From: Collinsella sp. | GTDB taxonomy: Bacteria > Actinomycetota > Coriobacteriia > Coriobacteriales > Coriobacteriaceae | DNA length: 11,490 nt | Direction of reading: 5' to 3' | Assembly (NCBI GenBank): GCA_019414565.1 | Contig: DXLU01000011.1 | Coordinates: 1 to 11,490, forward strand | Shown: positions 6,624 through 11,490 of the stretch, piece by piece | How the letters are laid out: each line of letters begins with the position of its first letter | Position numbering within the stretch: position 1 is the stretch's first letter | Notes under the pieces: generated by a model | Database searches by the model: none | What the model was told of the DNA's origin: nothing | What the model saw: the letters and a program-made list of their open reading frames with translations, nothing else | Program-made: the position numbers and the translations under genes

Positions 6624-7349
6624 CTAGAGCCAACTGTTCGTCTTCACGTCGCGTATGGCGATATTTCGGTCGTCCGGCTCGGTGATGCCGTAGCCGAACG
6701 CCTGGAGCGTCTCGATGGACTCCTGGATCCTCTGTTGGAACATGGGACCCGGATCGACCCTCGGCCCGAGGTGCCCGCGCCAAAGGCACGGCGTGGCGCG
6801 CAGCATGTTATGGATTTTGGAGATGGGCTCGATGTCGGCGTAGACGTTGAGCGTCGCCATGGCGTCCTTGTGGCCGAGGATCGATTGGAGCGCCTTGATA
6901 TCGCCGCCTTGGCGGATCCACTGCGTTGCGAACGTGTGGCGAAGGCCGTGGAACGTGATCAGCTCGTCGTTGGTGCCCATGAGGCCGTTGGTCTCCGAGA
7001 ACGTCTTGAACGCCCTGCGGATATAGCTTGTCGTCGCGAAGGTCGCGCCCGGCTCCGACAGGATGTAGCAGTCCCCGATCTCGACCGCCCCGGTAAGGCC
7101 GCGCAAGCGCAGCTTTCCGCAGTCGATCTCGTGGGTCTCCTTCAGGAAGGGGAGTAGGCCGACCGGGTCGATGGGGATACCCCTGGCGTCATGGGTCTTG
7201 GTGTCCTTGATGAACGAACCCATTCCCTTCGCGTACGCCACCGAGTGTCTGATCGAGATCAGGCCCGTCTCGAAATCCACATCGCACCACCGAAGGCCGC
7301 AGACCTCGCCGATTCGCATCCCCGTGTGCAGGGCGAGTACGACCGCCCT
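6624..7349 (-). pseudogene. tyrosine recombinase (phage-type integrase), catalytic half only
   Basis: The full catalytic domain of a tyrosine recombinase is present: R of HTGMRIGEVCGLRW, K of DTKTHDARGIPI, H and R of HGLRHTFATQW, H of ILGHKD and the nucleophile Y of LNVYAD (residues 2, 41, 124, 127, 150 and 160 counted from the ATG at 7317-7319). The ~150-200-residue N-terminal arm- and core-binding domains are missing. Upstream the frame reads RAVVLALHTG and then meets TAG at 7350-7352, which is the stop of the XRE gene in the same frame. No ribosome-binding site precedes the internal ATG. It most likely is a remnant of an integrated element, left by deletion or recombination. A short recombinase made by reinitiation cannot be excluded. 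Confidence 0.8.
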
Positions 7350-7601
7350 CTAATCCTCGGCGGACCAATCGAGTCCGAACTCCTTTCGGGCATCCTCTTC
7401 GCTCATGACTTCGAGAAGGTCTCCGGGTTGGCAACGAAGGGCGAGGCATAGCTGCTCGAGTGTGTTGAAGCGAATGCCGCGAATATGCCCTTTTTTAATA
7501 CGGGACAGGTTCACGGGCGTGGTTCCAATCCTTTCGGCAAGTTCGTTCGAGGAAATCTTTCGCTCGGCCATGATCTTGTCGAGGCGAACAATTACGGGCA
7601 T
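7350..7601 (-). CDS. XRE-family helix-turn-helix regulator (YozG-like)
   Basis: This is an 83-residue cytosolic DNA-binding protein. Residues 1-66 form a Cro/C1-type HTH of the YozG group: MPVIVRLDKIMAERKISSNE, then LAERIGTTPVNLSRIKKG with recognition helix about 27-36, and LEQLCLALRCQPGDLLE. Small regulators of this group typically pair with DUF2975 membrane proteins, as here. The start has AAGGA 6 bp upstream, overlapping the stop of the membrane-protein gene 9 bp before it, so translation is probably coupled. The last ~17 residues (SEEDARKEFGLDWSAED) extend past the usual end of the domain and run in frame, across one TAG, into the integrase fragment, so this tail may come from a fusion. 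It is a candidate repressor of the divergent promoter region at 8124-8258. Confidence 0.87.
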   Translation of the reverse strand: MPVIVRLDKIMAERKISSNELAERIGTTPVNLSRIKKGHIRGIRFNTLEQLCLALRCQPGDLLEVMSEEDARKEFGLDWSAED

Positions 7602-7610
7602 GGCGTTTCC

Positions 7611-8123
7611 TTACGCAATCTCGTCGGAGTCGAGGTACAGCTCTCGGGCGTACAAGAAGAGCTGGGAAAGCATGAACAGGACGATGCCGAGAACCAGAGA
7701 GGTCCAATCGAATGATGAAGCGATCTCTTGGGCGCCGACGGCCCCCTCGCCGCCAAACATCGAAACGGAGGTTTTGAGTGAGCCGGCGTAGAGGCTGGTG
7801 GCAGCTTGAACAACGAAGAGAATGCCGAGCACCTTCAAGCATGTCGCAGACCCTTTCTTGAAGGGGTCTCCGCTCTTGATCGTCCACACGAGAACGGCGC
7901 TGAGGATGGTCGTAGCGATACCGATGACGGCAGGGACCAATGTCGAGATCGCAAGGGCTGGATACGCGGGGGAGTCTGCAATTACAGGGTTGTCGAGCAC
8001 TTCGATTGCTGGCTTTAAGGAGAACGCCACTTGTGCGATGGCGGTGGCGCAAAGGGTCGCAGAGGCTATCGCACATGCGATGCGGAAGGAATGAAGCCGG
8101 GGAGTGCGATTGTCGGAACTCAT
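7611..8123 (-). CDS. DUF2975-like four-helix membrane protein
   Basis: This 170-residue integral membrane protein has four predicted helices at about 13-34, 55-81, 95-113 and 140-158. The linker SGDPFKKGSATCLKVLGIL (84-102) and the final helix plus acidic tail (LFMLSQLFLYARELYLDSDE) match the layout of DUF2975 proteins, which are normally encoded just upstream of a YozG-type HTH, as here. The biochemical role of the family is not established; sensing at the membrane and control of the partner regulator is inference. The start is well supported by GGAGG 6 bp upstream. It is the first gene of a minus-strand operon with the XRE regulator and the integrase remnant, and is divergent from the ABC transporter genes. 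Confidence 0.75.
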   Translation of the reverse strand: MSSDNRTPRLHSFRIACAIASATLCATAIAQVAFSLKPAIEVLDNPVIADSPAYPALAISTLVPAVIGIATTILSAVLVWTIKSGDPFKKGSATCLKVLGILFVVQAATSLYAGSLKTSVSMFGGEGAVGAQEIASSFDWTSLVLGIVLFMLSQLFLYARELYLDSDEIA

Positions 8124-8153
8124 AATAACCTCCGAAGAATTTAAAAAACTCAG

Positions 8154-8179
8154 GTTACTTTTTAACAGTTTATGTTAAA
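8154..8179. promoter_or_regulatory. candidate operator in the divergent intergenic region
   Basis: A perfect 19-bp dyad TTTAACA-GTTTA-TGTTAAA occupies 8161-8179. An overlapping GTTA-N5-TAAC (8154-8166) adds a third half-site with the same 5-bp spacing. It lies 38 bp before the DUF2975-like gene and 80 bp before the permease, well placed to regulate both. No convincing -10/-35 pair could be assigned in either direction. The XRE protein of the adjacent operon is the obvious candidate ligand (inference). Confidence 0.55.
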
Positions 8180-8202
8180 TTGACTTTGCCGGCAAGTAAT
8201 AA

Positions 8203-8225
8203 GGGCCGAGCATTTTGTTCGGCCC
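8203..8225. terminator. hairpin between divergent genes
   Basis: GGGCCGA (8203-8209) pairs with TCGGCCC (8219-8225) around a 9-base loop. It lacks a proper T-run on either strand (CTCTGTT on plus, TTATTACTT on minus). It may act as a weak barrier between the divergent transcripts, or lie in the permease mRNA leader. Confidence 0.4.
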
Positions 8226-8258
8226 CTCTGTTCCGACTGGATGAGGTTAAGGTTGGCC

Positions 8259-9962
8259 ATGAATATGCTCAAAATCTCGAAGGCGATCTTTAGGTCGCTT
8301 CTCTCCTCCAGGTCGCTCTGTGTTGTCGTTGTTGCGTTGATGGTTCTTTGTGCTCTGCCCGTCTTCAGGAGCGCGGCTGGCATCGACGGACGGGTCGAAT
8401 ACCTCGAGTCGGGAATAACCCGTGTTGAGCAGGAATTGTCAGCATCCTATGCGGATGCGCTTGTGAATGCGGGGGAGGACGGTGTCTATACCTCTTCATC
8501 AAGCATGCCCGCGCTTCTGTACCCTCTTGCCGCGGGACGTCTTATCTTGGCACCGCTCTCTCCCCTACTTCCGTTTCTGCAGATATCGGATGGAGAGTAC
8601 ACCTATTATGACGGATCGAAGGAGTACTTGCTATGGGTCGCAACGGCCGTTGCCGTCTCGTTCCTTGCCGCGCGTCTTAACAAACGTGAAAAGCTCATCA
8701 TCCAGGCACCGATGGGCGAGCTGGGTAGACTTGTTGCATCGAGCGTATGGGCGAGTGTTTTTGCAATGCTTGCCGTCCTCGCCATCAATCTTCCAGGGAT
8801 AATCGCCGCGCTTGTGAAGAATGGCCCGGGCTCGCCGTTCTATCCGATAGGCTACATTCAATATGCGACTCCGGTTATCAAACCGGCTTGGCTGGTGTTC
8901 GCGCAGACGGCCATCTTGCAATTCTTGGTGGCAGCGTTCATCTCGCTTGTCGTTCACCTTGCCGTGAAGATTGCCAATAACCCTACGCTTGGAATCGTGT
9001 TCGTATGTGCCCTGATGGGGGTGACGATGGTTCCCGGGTATTACGGAAGATCCATCGCTTTACGTGAGTTCGCCCTGTTGAATCCCCTTACGTATGCGAA
9101 CACTGAGTTGACCGTCGGCGCCTATAGCCCGTACCCGACAACGCAGATAGTGAATCTGCCTGGACTTTGCTTCGAGCGTGGCGCGATTGCCCTCGTATGC
9201 GCAATCGGGATCGAGGTGCTGGCAATTAGCCTGCTTTGCGTTGCTGGAAAGAGCGGCTGCGCGTGCCCGATATCCCCGATTTGTCTTGAGAGAGGTTCCT
9301 TCACTGCATCGAGAACGGCAACTCGTTCGAGCGCTTGTGCCTCCGCCGTTGCATACGTAAGAACGATGGGGAAACTGCTCCTGCGTTCTCCTACCCTCGC
9401 CGTATGCGCGATTGCAATGTCGACGACGATGCTGGCCCCGGCTCTGGTCGAGATGTTTCCTGACGCTGATAACGTTTCCGCTGTTCGGTATAGGGATGGG
9501 GAGCTCCGTTCAATAGATCGGTATTTAGAGCAGAACGCTGCGAATATGGACGTCGAGGGCAAAGCGGCCCTGGAAGACATGCGGGATGCTCTTTCGGGTT
9601 TCGTGTACGCGCCTATGCCTGCGGAGGGGTTTCGAAGCCTTGCGACGTACGAGCGCGCTCGAGGTGAGCTGGGCGCGGCAGATGCGACTCTCCTGCAATC
9701 GATCGGAATCGAGCCGGAGACTCCTTCTCGTGCGGAGGCGCGCGCCCTTCTGCTTGAGTCGATCGCGAGCTTGCCGGACCCCAAGGTTTACGAGTTAAGT
9801 ACGAAGATGCCCCCATTAATCCTCCTTTCGTATCTCCAGGCAGCGCTTCCCTCCTTATTTTTGCTGTTGCCCGTGGTTGTCACATCGCTCGCGTGCACCA
9901 CCTGCAGTGTCGTTCCCTTCTGGTTCTCCAGATCCCCGCAACAGCGCATGTGCGTTTTCTGA
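8259..9962 (+). CDS. ABC transporter permease, 5' part of a frameshifted two-half gene
   Basis: This polytopic membrane protein is predicted to be the channel part of an ABC exporter; the substrate is unknown. Of 567 residues, the first ~330 form one module: TM at 20-38, an outside coil region (42-75), TM at about 84-108, then TMs near 122-139, 157-185, 208-236, 244-262 and 308-330. From ~362 a second module of the same design starts (TM 378-398, an outside helical region ~400-515, TM 520-545). Around residue 545 the frame breaks: the last ~22 residues are non-hydrophobic and the homologous sequence continues in the -1 frame (9893-10480). ATG 8259 has AAGG 6 bp upstream; ATG 8265 is possible, while ATG 8241 lacks a ribosome-binding site. 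Intact, the protein would be ~740 residues. Sequencing error, pseudogene or frameshifting cannot be told apart here. Confidence 0.7.
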   Translation: MNMLKISKAIFRSLLSSRSLCVVVVALMVLCALPVFRSAAGIDGRVEYLESGITRVEQELSASYADALVNAGEDGVYTSSSSMPALLYPLAAGRLILAPLSPLLPFLQISDGEYTYYDGSKEYLLWVATAVAVSFLAARLNKREKLIIQAPMGELGRLVASSVWASVFAMLAVLAINLPGIIAALVKNGPGSPFYPIGYIQYATPVIKPAWLVFAQTAILQFLVAAFISLVVHLAVKIANNPTLGIVFVCALMGVTMVPGYYGRSIALREFALLNPLTYANTELTVGAYSPYPTTQIVNLPGLCFERGAIALVCAIGIEVLAISLLCVAGKSGCACPISPICLERGSFTASRTATRSSACASAVAYVRTMGKLLLRSPTLAVCAIAMSTTMLAPALVEMFPDADNVSAVRYRDGELRSIDRYLEQNAANMDVEGKAALEDMRDALSGFVYAPMPAEGFRSLATYERARGELGAADATLLQSIGIEPETPSRAEARALLLESIASLPDPKVYELSTKMPPLILLSYLQAALPSLFLLLPVVVTSLACTTCSVVPFWFSRSPQQRMCVF

Positions 9963-10480
9963 CGGCTGTTGCGCTGGCTCTCCTGCTTGGCTTGGTGCTG
10001 CTTTTGGTGTCGATGGTTCCCGCTGTCGTTGTGTCCGTGATTAAGAACGGTGCGGGTGGATCGGAGTATCCCGTCGCTCTCATTCGGGCGGGAGCTTCGA
10101 CAACGTCCATGGTGGGGGAGGCGGTGTTGTGCAGTATTCCGTTGCTGGTCATGGCATACGGCGTGATTTCCGTCGTCGCTGCGTTGACAGCAGCGATTAG
10201 CCGCAACCCCGTTGTCACCGGAATGGTTTGCGCGGTTCTCTTGGTGTTGGGTTCGTTGAGCGCTCATGTTGAAAGCGTGGGCATGGGCGTCGCGCTGCTG
10301 GCTCCATTCGCCTCGTTTGATCCCGCTTCCCAGGTGGGGACGATTGGGTTCCTTGGGCGAGGGACGAACGCGATGCCTTTTGGAGAGGTCGTCGGCGCAT
10401 CGGGCGCTCTGCTGGTGGTCTTGGGCGCCGTATCTCCGTTGATGGTGCGCCTGAGTGTTCCAAAGATCGAAAGGGGATGA
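9893..10480 (+). CDS. ABC transporter permease, 3' part after the frameshift
   Basis: This is the continuation of the two-half permease, in the -1 frame relative to 8259-9962. It opens at a GTG without a ribosome-binding site and overlaps the preceding frame by 70 bp, so it is unlikely to be an independent gene. It encodes ~195 residues with TMs at about 23-48, 74-99, 107-122, 130-141 and 167-183. It aligns without gaps to the first module over at least 50 residues: LLVLQIPATAHVR matches KLIIQAPMGELGR, SVIKNG matches ALVKNG, and the later YP and NP pairs fall at the same spacing. The stop overlaps a possible ATG of the ATPase frame (ATGA at 10477-10480), showing tight operon packing. Confidence 0.65.
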   Translation: MHHLQCRSLLVLQIPATAHVRFLTAVALALLLGLVLLLVSMVPAVVVSVIKNGAGGSEYPVALIRAGASTTSMVGEAVLCSIPLLVMAYGVISVVAALTAAISRNPVVTGMVCAVLLVLGSLSAHVESVGMGVALLAPFASFDPASQVGTIGFLGRGTNAMPFGEVVGASGALLVVLGAVSPLMVRLSVPKIERG

Positions 10481-10485
10481 TCTCG

Positions 10486-11226
10486 ATGATTGACCTTCAA
10501 ACGCTGACGATCTCTTATGGAAAGAAGGTGCTCGTAGATTCGGTGAACGCTGAGTTTGCCCCGGGTACGGTCTACGGTCTCGTCGCTCCGAACGGGCATG
10601 GAAAGACGACGTTGCTGCGTGCGATGGCAGGTTTGCCGGGTCCTCGCGTGGACGGGAGCATCGTTCTGGATGAGGTGCAGGGTACGGGTGCGAGAGAGGT
10701 CCGTTCTATGATCTTCTATGCACCTGGTGAGGGGACGCTGCTGTATCCCGGATTGCGTGCGGAAGATCACCTCAAGATGGTTTGCGATATGTGGCCGCAT
10801 GCTCGCGATATCGAAGAGATAGTGGAACAAACGCAGATAGGCGAGTTCGCGAAGATGAGGACCCGCACTCTGAGCCAGGGCATGAAGCAGCAGCTTACCC
10901 TGGCGATTGCGTATGCGACGGGCGCGCGGTACCTTCTATTAGATGAGCCCATGAACGCGCTCGACCCCAGCAGGGTGGACTTGCATTCCGAGATTCTCAG
11001 GAAGCTGGCCGATTCTGGTACGTGCATCATCATGTCATCCCACATCTTGGATTCGGTCGATAGGCTGTGCGATGAGATTCTGTTTTTGAAGGATGGGAGG
11101 CTCATTAGAAGCATTCCGCAAGATGATGCTGCGCCGAAGTCTCCTGGATCCCATTTCGCAAAGCCTGCCGGACGCGCCGAGGGTGCGCTAAGCACGTATC
11201 GGCGACTCTACGAAAAGGGCGGGTAG
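10486..11226 (+). CDS. ABC transporter ATP-binding protein
   Basis: This cytosolic ATPase drives the neighbouring permease. It has 246 residues, usual for a stand-alone ABC-2-type ATPase. Walker A is APNGHGKTT (34-42), the signature is LSQGM (129-133), Walker B is YLLLDEP (149-155) followed by the D-loop NALDP, and the switch histidine is H186 in MSSHILDS. Two oddities: the first Walker A position is Ala instead of Gly, and the Q-loop region (FYAPGEGTLLYPGL, 77-90) has no glutamine. LSQGM in place of LSGGQ is common in this subfamily. ATG 10486 is preferred because AAGGGG ends 9 bp before it; ATG 10477 overlaps the permease stop but sits directly against that site. A ~30-residue tail after 215 lacks recognisable motifs. 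Confidence 0.93.
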   Translation: MIDLQTLTISYGKKVLVDSVNAEFAPGTVYGLVAPNGHGKTTLLRAMAGLPGPRVDGSIVLDEVQGTGAREVRSMIFYAPGEGTLLYPGLRAEDHLKMVCDMWPHARDIEEIVEQTQIGEFAKMRTRTLSQGMKQQLTLAIAYATGARYLLLDEPMNALDPSRVDLHSEILRKLADSGTCIIMSSHILDSVDRLCDEILFLKDGRLIRSIPQDDAAPKSPGSHFAKPAGRAEGALSTYRRLYEKGG

Positions 11227-11228
11227 AA

Positions 11229-11360
11229 ATGCAAGTTAAAAATCTATGTGGCCAATGTGATACCGTTGAACCCGCATATCGATACCGCTCAGCCATTCGC
11301 CTCGCCCCCGTCGCACGTATCTTCATCCGGTCTGTTACTTTTAATCTAACAATTCTTTGA
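11229..11360 (+). CDS. possible small protein, 43 residues
   Basis: This frame begins ATG CAA GTT and ends TGA. It starts 2 bp after the ATPase stop and ends 19 bp before the next permease start. AAGGG at 11215-11219 is 9 bp before the ATG. The product begins MQVKNLCGQCDTVEPAYRYR, has a CxxC near its start and a basic, hydrophobic second half. I recognise no family. It fills an otherwise 153-bp gap in a tightly packed operon, which favours a real gene. Against it: a 43-codon open frame can occur by chance, and codon use (CAA, AAA, AAT, CTA) is more AT-rich than its neighbours. It could instead be an untranslated spacer. Confidence 0.3.
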   Translation: MQVKNLCGQCDTVEPAYRYRSAIRLAPVARIFIRSVTFNLTIL

Positions 11361-11379
11361 GGAACGTAGGTGCTTCTAA

Positions 11380-11490
11380 ATGTACTGTCGACTTCTTCTC
11401 AAACTAATCCTAAGAGACAAGGCCGTATGGATCTCTACGCTCGTTCTCGCTGCAGCCTTCTCCGTCCCCATTGCGTTCAATTCACCCATC
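11380..11490 (+). CDS. second ABC permease, N-terminal start (3' truncated by window)
   Basis: Only 37 codons are visible, from ATG at 11380 to the end of the window. The product starts MYCRLLLKLILRDKAVWIST and continues into one hydrophobic helix (about 17-33), ending AFNSPI. This is the same cytosolic amphipathic start plus first-TM pattern that opens each half of the upstream permease (KAIFRSLLSSRSLCVVVVAL; GKLLLRSPTLAVCAIAM). A TAA triplet in this frame directly precedes the ATG, fixing the start at or after it. AGGTG lies 7 bp upstream. It is probably a further permease of the same exporter. Confidence 0.6.
   Translation, partial: MYCRLLLKLILRDKAVWISTLVLAAAFSVPIAFNSPI

Noticed and set aside
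6588..7157. Open frame on the plus strand opposite the recombinase fragment
   Set aside because: The minus strand holds all six tyrosine-recombinase catalytic residues; the plus frame has no recognisable feature.
9855..9870. Programmed -1 frameshift at the TTATTTTTG tract
   Set aside because: It is not a true X-XXY-YYZ heptamer. Shifting there replaces a hydrophobic segment that aligns to the first half with a polar one, so the break must lie nearer 9890.

Overview
The window looks like a chromosomal stretch from a high-GC actinomycete-type anaerobe, most likely a Coriobacteriia gut bacterium of the Collinsella type. That placement is an inference from base composition, gene content and intergenic repeats; no rRNA or other marker is present to prove it. 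The left part, about 1-6230, is ordinary housekeeping DNA. It holds the 3' end of tyrosyl-tRNA synthetase with its terminator, adenine deaminase (ade), two Cof-type HAD phosphatases that face each other, a citrate synthase, and a small ACT-domain protein upstream of the citrate synthase on the minus strand.

The intergenic spaces in the left part carry REP-like elements built around GGGGAC boxes and a GACTAGTC-type palindrome. Two 48-bp copies lie in inverted orientation on either side of the first HAD gene, and a diverged third copy sits beside one of them. The ribosome-binding site of that HAD gene is buried in a strong nested hairpin.

The right part, from about 6300 to the end, is accessory. 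On the minus strand, a DUF2975-like four-helix membrane protein is followed 9 bp later by a small XRE/YozG-type regulator. In the same reading frame, separated from the regulator by one TAG codon, lies the catalytic half of a tyrosine recombinase whose N-terminal half is gone. Downstream of this remnant is a non-coding stretch with GC-rich hairpins and short repeats.

Divergent from this cassette, on the plus strand, is an ABC transport locus. It has a long permease made of two homologous halves, split by an apparent single-base (-1) frameshift near 9890. An ABC ATPase follows, then a possible 43-codon small gene, then the start of another permease that runs off the window. The divergent intergenic region holds a clean TTTAACA-N5-TGTTAAA dyad. 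A related motif recurs before the last permease, so the XRE regulator may control the locus (inference). The substrate of the transporter is unknown; antimicrobial-peptide export or self-protection is only one possibility.
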